The position numbers were made by a program, and so were the translations under genes. Below the pieces are notes generated by a model. The model was not told the origin of the DNA. It searched no databases and saw nothing but the letters and a program-made list of their open reading frames with translations. From assembly GCA_035496575.1 (NCBI GenBank), contig DATJEN010000270.1, positions 1 to 23,738 on the forward strand: 23,738 bases of DNA. The letters run 5' to 3'. Below, piece by piece: positions 8,571 to 15,854 of this stretch; within the stretch, counting starts at the first letter, position 1, and each line of letters begins with the position of its first letter. The stretch comes from PALSA-1355 sp035496575 (GTDB lineage: Bacteria > Planctomycetota > Planctomycetia > Pirellulales > PALSA-1355).

Positions 8571-8590
8571 AATGGGACAGTTCGCCCATT
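8571..8590. promoter_or_regulatory. Inverted repeat between ATPase and acnA genes
   Basis: AATGGG and CCCATT form a 6-bp inverted repeat with an 8-bp spacer, extended imperfectly by CCA/GG flanks. It is about 40 bp upstream of the ATPase start in a 244-bp divergent gap, where an operator would be expected. Its short arms make it only a weak candidate. Confidence 0.2.
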
Positions 8591-8692
8591 GGTCAGCGCA
8601 AGGTTAGGTCACGCCCCACAGGCGTCAAAATCCCCGCGGGTCTACCGCCCGGATAATCGATTCCGCCGTTGCAACACGCGTGAGGTGCGTGG

Positions 8693-8721
8693 AAGACAGG
8701 ACCCGGCCATTTCGATACAAT
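8693..8721 (+). promoter_or_regulatory. Candidate sigma-70 promoter of acnA
   Basis: AAGACA (8693-8698) and TACAAT (8716-8721) are separated by 17 bp and match the housekeeping hexamers at 4/6 and 5/6. Predicted transcription start is near 8728, leaving a leader of about 50 nt with GAGGAGG before the acnA start. Confidence 0.45.
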
Positions 8722-8777
8722 TCTGTATTCTCAAGCTTGATTTTGTCGCGACTTCTCCGAGGAGGATTTGCCTGCCC

Positions 8778-11495
8778 ATGAGCGCCCCACGCACGGTTGA
8801 CCCCTTCCAAGCTTGCGATCGATTTGAAACGGGCCACGGCCAGGCGCGCTATTTCCGACTCAATCGCCTCGAGGAGCTCGGGCTGGCACGCATTGACGAG
8901 CTGCCGTTTTCGATCCGCATCCTGCTCGAGTCGGCGCTGCGCAACTGCGATGGGTTCGCTGTCCGCGAACAGGACGTCAAGAATCTGGCAAGTTGGAACG
9001 CCGCCGCGCCGGCGCAGGTCGAGATCCCCTTCCATCCTTCGCGCGTATTGCTGCAAGACTTTACGGGCGTGCCGTGTGTCGTCGATTTGGCTGCCATGCG
9101 CGCCGCCATGCACCGTTTGGGCGGCGATCCACGGAAGATCAATCCGCTCATTCCGGTTGACCTGGTGATCGATCACTCGGTGCAGGTCGACGCTTTCAAC
9201 AGCAGAGACGCATTGGCTCGAAATGTCGATCTCGAGTTTGAGCGCAATCGCGAGAGGTATGAGTTTCTCCGCTGGGGGCAGAAGGCGTTCGACAATTTCC
9301 GCGTGGTGCCGCCCTCGGTGGGCATCGTTCACCAGGTGAACCTCGAATACCTGGCCAAGTGCGTGTTCCTGCGCGGCGACGCCAAGGATCCGCTGGCGGT
9401 TCCGGACACGTTAGTTGGCACCGACAGCCACACCACGATGATCAACGGCCTGGGCGTGCTCGGCTGGGGCGTCGGCGGAATCGAAGCAGAAGCCGTGATG
9501 CTCGGCCAGCCGCTTTATATGTTGATGCCCGAGGTCGTGGGATTCAAACTCACCGGCCAACTGCCCGCGGGCGCGACGGCGACGGACCTGGTGCTGACTG
9601 TCACGCAACTGCTGCGTAAGCAAGGCGTGGTCGGCAAGTTCGTCGAGTTTTATGGTCCCGGCGTGTCGACCATGTCCTTGGCCGATCGGGCCACGATCGG
9701 CAACATGTCGCCGGAATACGGGGCCACGATGGGATTCTTTCCCATCGACGACGAAAGCTTGTCGTATTTGCGGCGCACGGGACGCACGGATGCCGAAGTG
9801 CAATTGGTCGAGCGGTACATGAAGGAACAACGCTTGTTCCGCACCGATGCTGGCCCCGAGCCCAAGTTTAGCGCGAGCTTATCGCTCGACATGAGCACCG
9901 TCGAGCCCAGCCTGGCGGGTCCGAAACGCCCGCAGGACCTGGTACCGCTCACGGCCATGCAGGCATCGTTTCGCAAGTCGTTGCGGGCGCCGGTCACGGA
10001 ACGAGGGTTCGCGCTCGATGAAGCGGCGCTCAAGCGCACGGCTGAAGTGGCCGACAATGGGCACAGCTCCACGATTGGACATGGCGCGGTGGTGATCGCC
10101 GCCATCACGAGCTGCACCAACACCAGCAATCCGTCGGTCATGTTGGCCGCGGGGCTGCTGGCCAAAAAAGCGGCCCAGCGCGGGTTGAAACCCAAGCCGT
10201 ATGTGAAGACCAGTCTCGCGCCGGGTTCGCGCGTGGTGACCGACTATTTTGACAAAGCCGGCCTGACCCAAGCGCTCGAGGCGGTCGGCTTTTACACGGT
10301 CGGCTATGGCTGCACGACGTGTATTGGCAATAGCGGTCCGTTACCCGATCCGGTGGCGGCCGCCGTGAACGAGGGCGACCTGGTGGCCGCCGCGGTGCTC
10401 AGCGGAAACCGCAACTTCGAGGGCCGCATCAACCCGTTGGTGAAGGCGAACTATCTGGCCAGCCCGCCGCTCGTGGTCGCGTATGCTCTGGCGGGCACGA
10501 CCGATATCGACCTTCTGAAAGACCCCATTGGCAAGGGCAGCGATGGCCAGGATGTCTATCTAAAGGACCTGTGGCCAACCGCCGATGAGGTGAATCGCGC
10601 CATTCGCGATTTCGTACGGCCTGAAATGTTCCGCACGCGGTACGGCAACGTGATGCAATCGAACGAGAAATGGAATTCGTTGCCGACCAGCGAAGGCGAT
10701 TTATACGATTGGAATGCAGCCAGCACTTATATCCAAGAGCCGCCTTTTTTAGTCGATCTTGCGCCGCAGCCCTCTCCCATTCACCCGATTCAAGGCGCGC
10801 GTGTGCTGGCCATGCTCGGTGACTCGGTAACGACCGACCACATCTCGCCGGCGGGCTCGATCGCCGCAAAAAGTCCAGCCGGCCGGTATCTGATCGAGCA
10901 TGGCGTCGACCCGCGCGATTTCAACAGCTATGGCTCTCGGCGCGGAAACGATCGCGTCATGACGCCGGGCACGTTCGCGAACATTCGCATTCGCAACTTT
11001 TTGGCGCCGGGGACGGAAGGCGGTGTCACCCGGCACCTGTCCGACGGCGCGGTGATGAGCATTTATGATGCGGCGATGAAATACAAATCAGAGAATGTGC
11101 CGCTCGTCGTTCTGGCCGGCGCGGAGTATGGCACCGGCAGCAGCCGCGACTGGGCCGCCAAAGGAACCCTACTGCTGGGCGTGCGGGCCGTGATCGCGGT
11201 CAGCTTCGAGCGCATTCATCGCAGCAACCTGGTAGGAATGGGCGTGTTGCCGCTGGAGTTTCCCGCCGGACAGACGTGGCAATCGCTCGGGCTGTGTGGC
11301 GAAGAAATCTACGACATTGGTCCCTTAGACGACACGCTGCAAACCGGCGCGATCGTCACTGTCACGGCCCGCGACGGAAACGGCGGCACGAAGACATTCG
11401 AATGTCGCTGCCGAATCGATACGCCGGTCGAGCTGGAATACTACCGCAACGGCGGAATTCTGCAGACGGTGTTGCGCAAGTTGTCGGCGAAGTAA
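8778..11495 (+). CDS. acnA: Aconitate hydratase AcnA
   Basis: Interconverts citrate and isocitrate through cis-aconitate in the TCA cycle, using a [4Fe-4S] cluster. From the ATG at 8778 it is 905 residues, normal for AcnA/IRP1-type aconitases. The cluster ligands are Cys446 (SCTNTSNPSVM), Cys512 and Cys515 (GCTTCIGNSGP); the 66- and 3-residue spacing equals that in Escherichia coli AcnA. Substrate-site signatures GTDSHTTMINGLGVLGWGVGGIE, the swivel-domain start LGDSVTTDHISPAGSI and EYGTGSSRDWAAKG are present. The frame continues 63 codons upstream, but that extension is basic, has no family similarity and would contain the promoter; the 8778 start has GAGGAGG 12 nt before it. Probably monocistronic, with its own promoter. 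Confidence 0.97.
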   Translation: MSAPRTVDPFQACDRFETGHGQARYFRLNRLEELGLARIDELPFSIRILLESALRNCDGFAVREQDVKNLASWNAAAPAQVEIPFHPSRVLLQDFTGVPCVVDLAAMRAAMHRLGGDPRKINPLIPVDLVIDHSVQVDAFNSRDALARNVDLEFERNRERYEFLRWGQKAFDNFRVVPPSVGIVHQVNLEYLAKCVFLRGDAKDPLAVPDTLVGTDSHTTMINGLGVLGWGVGGIEAEAVMLGQPLYMLMPEVVGFKLTGQLPAGATATDLVLTVTQLLRKQGVVGKFVEFYGPGVSTMSLADRATIGNMSPEYGATMGFFPIDDESLSYLRRTGRTDAEVQLVERYMKEQRLFRTDAGPEPKFSASLSLDMSTVEPSLAGPKRPQDLVPLTAMQASFRKSLRAPVTERGFALDEAALKRTAEVADNGHSSTIGHGAVVIAAITSCTNTSNPSVMLAAGLLAKKAAQRGLKPKPYVKTSLAPGSRVVTDYFDKAGLTQALEAVGFYTVGYGCTTCIGNSGPLPDPVAAAVNEGDLVAAAVLSGNRNFEGRINPLVKANYLASPPLVVAYALAGTTDIDLLKDPIGKGSDGQDVYLKDLWPTADEVNRAIRDFVRPEMFRTRYGNVMQSNEKWNSLPTSEGDLYDWNAASTYIQEPPFLVDLAPQPSPIHPIQGARVLAMLGDSVTTDHISPAGSIAAKSPAGRYLIEHGVDPRDFNSYGSRRGNDRVMTPGTFANIRIRNFLAPGTEGGVTRHLSDGAVMSIYDAAMKYKSENVPLVVLAGAEYGTGSSRDWAAKGTLLLGVRAVIAVSFERIHRSNLVGMGVLPLEFPAGQTWQSLGLCGEEIYDIGPLDDTLQTGAIVTVTARDGNGGTKTFECRCRIDTPVELEYYRNGGILQTVLRKLSAK

Positions 11496-11499
11496 GCGA

Positions 11500-11522
11500 C
11501 GCCCTTCAAGCGCGAAAGGGCG
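11500..11522. terminator. Hairpin between convergent acnA and membrane-protein gene
   Basis: CGCCCTT (11500-11506) and AAGGGCG (11516-11522) form a perfect 7-bp stem with a 9-nt loop, just after the acnA stop and before the end of the convergent gene. There is no T-run on either strand, so it is not a classical intrinsic terminator; it may act only as a 3'-end stabilising hairpin. Confidence 0.35.
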
Positions 11523-11525
11523 CAA

Positions 11526-12017
11526 CTACCGGTGATGAGCGAGTTCCTGGCCGACGAGCTCCAGGTTCTCTTGATAGTAGGCCACCGCTTCGGCCGGGTT
11601 CAGATTGAACAGCGCGCGACCGTCGGTCGCCCAATTTCCGCGCTCCACTCGAAAAACCGCGGTGGCTGCTCGCAAATTGCCGACAGCCGCGACATCTTCC
11701 ATGCCGCCGCCCTCGACCGCTTCGAAGCCGATGGTCACCCCGACGAAGGCGGTAAGCTCCCCGCTTTGCCGATTGCGGGCATAGATGACGTCATCCTCGA
11801 AATCGCAGCGCACCCATTCCAGCCCGCGCGGCTTTCCGCTATCGGCGGCGATCGTCAGAAAGCGGGCCTCGAGATACTCGCGCTGGCGATGGAAATTGCG
11901 GCGCAGGCGAGCAAGTTCCTTGGCGCGCAAGCGCGCGCGGACAGGGCGCCACGCAATGCAAATGCCTACTGCGAGTGCCAGTGCGACAATGGCCAGCGCC
12001 ATCCACCATGCGGACAC
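11526..12017 (-). CDS. Membrane-anchored protein of unknown function
   Basis: I do not recognise this 163-residue protein. The preferred start is GTG at 12017, with GAGGAG 6 nt upstream; the frame runs 37 codons further up, but that part does not look coding. An N-terminal helix (MALAIVALALAVGICIAW, about 6-23) is followed by a basic, Arg-rich segment (RPVRARLRAKELARLRRNFHRQREYLEARF), typical of a type-II anchor with a cytoplasmic positive patch and coiled-coil tendency. The rest (about 60-163) is soluble, with beta-rich stretches such as FVGVTIGFEAVEG and FRVERGNWATDGRALFNLNPAEAVAYY. No catalytic motif was seen. It lies convergent with acnA and divergent from nfo. Confidence 0.7.
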   Translation of the reverse strand: MSAWWMALAIVALALAVGICIAWRPVRARLRAKELARLRRNFHRQREYLEARFLTIAADSGKPRGLEWVRCDFEDDVIYARNRQSGELTAFVGVTIGFEAVEGGGMEDVAAVGNLRAATAVFRVERGNWATDGRALFNLNPAEAVAYYQENLELVGQELAHHR

Positions 12018-12056
12018 GGCCCTCTCCTCATCCTGCAGGCAAGAATGGGTTCCGTA

Positions 12057-12069
12057 TAGAATAATTCTA
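12057..12069. promoter_or_regulatory. AT-rich inverted repeat in divergent promoter region
   Basis: TAGAATAATTCTA is a perfect 6-bp inverted repeat around one central base in the 170-bp gap between the membrane-protein gene and nfo. It contains -10-like hexamers on both strands (TAGAAT on the plus strand), so it may simply be overlapping divergent promoters; no good -35 was found. Confidence 0.22.
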
Positions 12070-12187
12070 ATCGTTACCCGTCTTCTTACAAGCAAATTCA
12101 GCGCCACAAGAGACCGGCAACTGCACAAACGCCCAGTGGCATCGCCAATCGTGCCGGCGCTGTGAACTCGAGTCTTGCAAAAGCGTT

Positions 12188-13093
12188 ATGCCTATTCTTG
12201 GCGCACATATGTCGATCGCGGGCGGCTATTACCGAGCCGTCGAGCTTGCCCACGCCGCCGGCTGCGATTACGTGCAGTTATTTACCAAGAACAATAACCA
12301 GTGGAGGGCCAAGCCACTGACGAACGAGGACGTGGACAAGTTCCAAGACGCGCTTGTTCGGCATCGCATCCGGCACACTACCGCGCATACCTCCTATCTC
12401 ATCAATCTCGCCAGCCCAGATTCTCTGCTGTGGCAGAAATCTGTCGAATCTTTCGCGGAAGAGCTGGTGCGGGCCGAGGCTCTGGGGATTCCCGGGCTGG
12501 TCGTCCATCCGGGAGCCTATACGACCAGCAGCGAGCAGCAGGGCATCGAGCGGGTGATCTCGGCGCTAGATTTGGTTCATCGAAATCTGCCGGGCTTGCG
12601 GATACAGACTCTGCTGGAAAACACCGCGGGGCAGGGCAGTTGCCTGGGTTGGCGATTCGAACATTTGGCCGCCATGATCGCGGGCGTCGAGCAGCCCGAG
12701 CGAATCGGCGTGTGCATCGACACTTGCCATACCTTCGCGGCGGGCTATCCGCTGGGCAGCAAGGCCGATTATGAAGCCACGATGGCCGAGATTGGCCGGG
12801 TGGTGGGCCTGAAACGCATCAAGGCCGTCCATCTAAACGACAGCAAGACGAAGCTCGGTTCGCGAGTCGATCGGCATGCACACATCGGGCGTGGTTGCCT
12901 GGGCCTGGAGGCGTTCCGATATCTGCTCAATGACCGGCGCTTCGCAAAAGTGCCGATGCACATCGAGACCGCCAAGGAGCAAGAAAACGGCGAGGAGATG
13001 GACGTCGTGAACCTGCGCACGTTGCGGAGCCTGGTCGAGCGGCACACCGGCGCGGGCTCCAGTCGCTCAACTGCTACGCGCGGCACGAACTAA
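12188..13093 (+). CDS. nfo: Endonuclease IV (deoxyribonuclease IV)
   Basis: A metal-dependent AP endonuclease of base-excision repair that nicks DNA 5' to abasic sites. At 301 residues it is slightly longer than E. coli Nfo (285). It starts with the family N-terminus ILGAHMSIAGGYYRAVE. The metal-ligand motifs appear in order: HTSYLINLAS, LVVHPGAY, LLENTAGQG (Glu), CIDTCHTFAAGY (Asp, His), HLNDSKTKLGSRVDRHAHIGRG (Asp, His) and HIETAK (Glu). This complete set of zinc ligands makes the assignment firm. The ATG at 12188 lacks a visible ribosome-binding site but fits the family start exactly. The 3' end overlaps the convergent universal-stress gene by 27 bp. Confidence 0.97.
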   Translation: MPILGAHMSIAGGYYRAVELAHAAGCDYVQLFTKNNNQWRAKPLTNEDVDKFQDALVRHRIRHTTAHTSYLINLASPDSLLWQKSVESFAEELVRAEALGIPGLVVHPGAYTTSSEQQGIERVISALDLVHRNLPGLRIQTLLENTAGQGSCLGWRFEHLAAMIAGVEQPERIGVCIDTCHTFAAGYPLGSKADYEATMAEIGRVVGLKRIKAVHLNDSKTKLGSRVDRHAHIGRGCLGLEAFRYLLNDRRFAKVPMHIETAKEQENGEEMDVVNLRTLRSLVERHTGAGSSRSTATRGTN

Positions 13094-13498
13094 GAGCACG
13101 GGCACTTCGGTCCGATGACGCACTTCGTTCGCCACGCTGCCCAACAGCAGATCGGCCATCAGACGATGCCCATGCGTGGACATGGCGATCAGGTCGCAGT
13201 TTTCACGATCCGCGATCGCGACGATATGGTCGGAGGGCTCACCGCAGGCCAGGATTGTATTTACCTCAAAACCTTCGGCCGCAAGCTCCTTTTGGCGCTC
13301 ATCGAGGTAGGCCCGATCGACGCGCATCTCGTCTGAATCTTCGAGGCCGAGGCGATCCTGGTTGCGGGCCACAAAACCGTCGGCGACGTGGACCAGGGTC
13401 AGACGGGCGCCGGTCAGACGAGCCAGGCCACGAATGTGCGCGAGAATGGCGCCATCCGAAGGCGAGTTGTCGAGTGGAATAAGGATGTGCTTGTACAC
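13067..13498 (-). CDS. Universal stress protein (UspA family)
   Basis: A 143-residue single-domain cytoplasmic Usp protein of the HUP/adenine-nucleotide hydrolase-like fold. From the GTG at 13498 it starts YKHILIPLDNSPSD, the canonical first strand with its Asp. Strand 2 is LTLVHVAD; the C-terminal part reads CDLIAMSTHGHRLMADLLLGSVANEVRH followed by VPVLLVR. The nucleotide loop G-2x-G-9x-G(S/T) is imperfect: GHRLMADLLLGS has Leu at the second Gly. A GTG four codons upstream (13510) is an alternative start; neither has a good ribosome-binding site. It follows the NRAMP gene by about 47 bp on the same strand and is probably co-transcribed, a pairing that in some bacteria is an actual NRAMP-Usp fusion. 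Confidence 0.88.
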   Translation of the reverse strand: MYKHILIPLDNSPSDGAILAHIRGLARLTGARLTLVHVADGFVARNQDRLGLEDSDEMRVDRAYLDERQKELAAEGFEVNTILACGEPSDHIVAIADRENCDLIAMSTHGHRLMADLLLGSVANEVRHRTEVPVLLVRAARSS

Positions 13499-13545
13499 GA
13501 AAGAATGAACGCGCTGGTTTTGCGCGCCGCCCTGCAATCGGTTGG

Positions 13546-14913
13546 CTATCCTCTGCTCACACGAAAAGTTTCGAAGAGCAGATAGACATTCAATGATACG
13601 ATCACGAGAGTGACCAACCAAGCCAGGAGTGCCAGCAGGGGTCCGTTCACGAACTCTCCCATCTTGGCGCGATCGCAAGTGAACATCACGAGCGGCACGA
13701 CCGCGAAGCTCAGTTGCATGGAAAGGACGACCTGGCTCAGGATCAACAACTGTTCCACGCCGTTCTCGCCGTAAGCCACAGCCACAACCACGGCGGGCAC
13801 GATCGCCACCATCCGCGTGAGCAGTCGCCGCACCCAGGGACGCAAGCGCAAATCGAGAAAGCCCTCCATGACAATCTGTCCGGCCATGGTGCCGGTGAGC
13901 GTCGAGTTCTGGCCCGAGGCCAGCAGCGCCAGGGCAAACATCGTGCTGGCCAAGGGGGCGCCCAGCACGGGCGTCAATAGGATATAGGCGTCTTTGATGG
14001 CGGCAACGTCCGAGTGCTCGGTTCCATAGAAGGTGGCGGCGCTTACGATCAAAATCGCGGCATTGATGAAGAACGCGAACATGAGCGCCACACTGGAATC
14101 GATGGTTGCAAAGCGCACCGCCATTGTTTTGCCTTCCGCATCGCGCGAAAACGCCCTGGTTTGCACGATGCTCGAGTGCAGATACAGATTGTGCGGCATC
14201 ACCGTCGCCCCCAGGATGCCGATCGCGATATAAAGCGCGTGCGGGTTTCGCAGGATTTCCGGCTGCGGGATGAGCCCGCCCGCGACCTGGCTCAAAGCAG
14301 GCCCTGCCACGGCAATCTCATAGGCGAAGCACATTCCGATCAGCGCGATCAAGCTGGCCACCAAGGCTTCGATGTAGCGGAACCCTTTGTTCTGCAAGAA
14401 GAGCACGATCACCACGTCGACCGCCGTGAGCACCACGCCAACCACCAGCGGAATATTGAAAAGCAGATTCAGGGCAATCGCCGAACCAATGACCTCCGCC
14501 AGATCACAAGCTGCGATCGCGATTTCGCATAGCACCCACAGGAACAACCCAACCGGCCGCGAGAAGTGATCGCGGCATGCTTGTGCCAGATCGCGTCCGG
14601 TGACGATGCCCAGCTTGAGTGACAGGTGCTGCAGCAGGATGGCCATCAAGTTCGAGATCAGCACCACCGACAGCAGCATGTAGCCAAAGCGAGCGCCGCC
14701 GGCCAAATCGGTGGCCCAGTTGCCGGGATCCATGTAGCCGACCGCGACCATCAGGCCGGGCCCGGAGAACGCCAGCAGCTTCGACCAAAATCCGCGCTGC
14801 GAGACGGGAACCGACGCGTACACCTCGGGCAGCGAAGGCGTGTGCACGGGCTTTCGCCACCCAGCACCGGGTGCGGCGTCATCGATTTGTGCTGGTCGCG
14901 CGTCGTTTTTCAT
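13546..14913 (-). CDS. mntH: NRAMP-family divalent metal transporter (Mn/Fe)
   Basis: A proton-coupled importer of Mn(II)/Fe(II) in the cytoplasmic membrane. It has 455 residues, longer than E. coli MntH (412) mainly because of a hydrophilic N-terminal tail of about 45 residues. Both metal-binding signatures are present: D62-P-G-N65 in GYMDPGNWATDLAGG (TM1) and M238-P-H240 in GATVMPHNLYLHSS (TM6). TM3 keeps the conserved CDLAEVIGSA segment. About eleven hydrophobic helices can be traced. The ATG at 14913 has no strong ribosome-binding site, but a promoter candidate and a perfect palindrome lie just upstream, suggesting metal-dependent control. The universal stress gene follows it. Confidence 0.94.
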   Translation of the reverse strand: MKNDARPAQIDDAAPGAGWRKPVHTPSLPEVYASVPVSQRGFWSKLLAFSGPGLMVAVGYMDPGNWATDLAGGARFGYMLLSVVLISNLMAILLQHLSLKLGIVTGRDLAQACRDHFSRPVGLFLWVLCEIAIAACDLAEVIGSAIALNLLFNIPLVVGVVLTAVDVVIVLFLQNKGFRYIEALVASLIALIGMCFAYEIAVAGPALSQVAGGLIPQPEILRNPHALYIAIGILGATVMPHNLYLHSSIVQTRAFSRDAEGKTMAVRFATIDSSVALMFAFFINAAILIVSAATFYGTEHSDVAAIKDAYILLTPVLGAPLASTMFALALLASGQNSTLTGTMAGQIVMEGFLDLRLRPWVRRLLTRMVAIVPAVVVAVAYGENGVEQLLILSQVVLSMQLSFAVVPLVMFTCDRAKMGEFVNGPLLALLAWLVTLVIVSLNVYLLFETFRVSRG

Positions 14914-14935
14914 AGGGTCATTTGTCGAGCGCCTA

Positions 14936-14964
14936 AGTATCGCTTATTTCGGCACATTTTTCAA
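14936..14964 (-). promoter_or_regulatory. Candidate sigma-70 promoter of mntH
   Basis: On the minus strand TTGAAA (14964-14959) and GATACT (14941-14936) are 17 bp apart, matching the consensus at 5/6 and 4/6. The predicted start near 14929 would give an unusually short leader of about 16 nt before the mntH ATG, consistent with the lack of a clear ribosome-binding site. Confidence 0.4.
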
Positions 14965-14977
14965 TGCGGAAAATTAA

Positions 14978-14997
14978 TATTTTGACAGGTCAAAATA
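14978..14997. promoter_or_regulatory. 20-bp perfect palindrome, candidate metalloregulator operator
   Basis: TATTTTGACAGGTCAAAATA has perfect 9-bp arms (TATTTTGAC/GTCAAAATA) around a 2-bp centre. It lies 65 bp upstream of the mntH start and about 13 bp beyond the predicted -35. The size and symmetry suit a homodimeric regulator such as a DtxR/MntR- or Fur-type protein, and the neighbouring gene is a Mn/Fe importer; which family binds is inference. It does not match a consensus I can name. Confidence 0.5.
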
Positions 14998-15230
14998 CCG
15001 GCAACTGGGAAATCTCGTACGGCGCATTGGCCGCTACCAATAGAACGGGCGCGGGGGCACAAACGCGCGCAATCGGGCTTGAGTTTACAGCCTCTCCGGA
15101 TTGGACCCGGCGCTTGCGTCCCCTTGCGCACGAGCGACTTGCGCGCAAAGTTGACTTCACTCAAGTGACCGGTAGAGTTAAGTCATGGCGCGCCGCCACG
15201 GCCCTCTTTGTGATTGAACGGGTCCGACAC

Positions 15231-15788
15231 GTGGGACTCACGTACTTCAAGCGATTTCGGATGGAGATTGAGCTAGCCGGCCGCCAATGCGTGCCGCCGC
15301 GTCTGCTTCCAGGCTATCGCATGCTGCCGTGGGACGATTCGTTGCTCGAGTTGCATGCCGAGACGAAGTACCGCAGCTTTCACTCCGAGATCGACGCCAA
15401 CGTCTTTCCCTGCCTGGGTGATTGGGCCGGCTGCCACCGGCTGATGCACGAGATTCGCGGCAAGCAGGGCTTTCTGCCCGGCGCCACGTGGCTCATCAGC
15501 CATACCGCCGATGACGGCACGCTCGAGTATTGCGGCACGATCCAGGGAATCCGCGACTATGCCGGTGTGGGCGCCATTCAAAACCTGGGCGTTACGCCGG
15601 AGCACCGGGGCCGCCAGTTGGGAACTGCTCTCTTGATGCGAGCACTGGATGGCTTTTACCAGTCCGGAATTCGCCGGGCATTCTTGGAAGTCACCGCTCA
15701 AAATGATGGGGCGATCCGCCTCTATCAGCGTGTGGGCTTCAGCAAAGCCCGCACGGTCTACAAGGCGGTCGAGGTTGCGTACTCGTAA
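15231..15788 (+). CDS. GNAT-family N-acetyltransferase
   Basis: An acetyl-CoA-dependent N-acyltransferase with unknown acceptor. The GTG at 15231 gives 185 residues beginning GLTYFKRFRMEIELAG; the ATG at 15261 would give 175, and neither has a clear ribosome-binding site. The N-terminal half (PPRLLPGYRMLPWDDSLLELHAETKYRSFHSEIDANVFPCL) is typical of an uncharacterised planctomycete GNAT group. The acetyl-CoA loop is at GAIQNLGVTPEHRGRQLGTALLMRAL (motif A, R/Q-x-x-G-x-G/A as RGRQLG). It is followed by motif B, FLEVTAQNDGAIRLYQRVGFSKARTVYKAVE, with the usual Tyr and Gly-Phe. It is 66 bp upstream of the M16 pair and may share transcription with it. Confidence 0.85.
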   Translation: MGLTYFKRFRMEIELAGRQCVPPRLLPGYRMLPWDDSLLELHAETKYRSFHSEIDANVFPCLGDWAGCHRLMHEIRGKQGFLPGATWLISHTADDGTLEYCGTIQGIRDYAGVGAIQNLGVTPEHRGRQLGTALLMRALDGFYQSGIRRAFLEVTAQNDGAIRLYQRVGFSKARTVYKAVEVAYS

Positions 15789-15854
15789 AGCGGTGGGTAC
15801 GTTCAGCCGCATGGCTTTCGCGCGATTGTTCGCCGAGCTCGCTTTGGAGTGCAC

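Larger units (their letters stand above)
14914..15230. other. Divergent intergenic region mntH / GNAT
   Basis: This 317-bp gap contains the mntH promoter candidate and the 20-bp palindrome described separately. The GNAT reading frame is open back to 14964, but the translated extension (MRKINILTGQNTGNW...) spans the palindrome and has no acetyltransferase features, so it is treated as leader. A weak 5-bp inverted repeat TCACT-CA-AGTGA lies near 15158-15169. Nothing else is recognisable. Confidence 0.5.

Noticed and set aside
8589..8777. N-terminal extension of aconitase by 63 residues
   Set aside because: It has no family similarity, covers a good promoter candidate, and the normal start at 8778 has its own ribosome-binding site.
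14964..15230. N-terminal extension of the GNAT protein
   Set aside because: The open frame runs across the mntH operator-like palindrome and shows no acetyltransferase features; the family starts near 15231.
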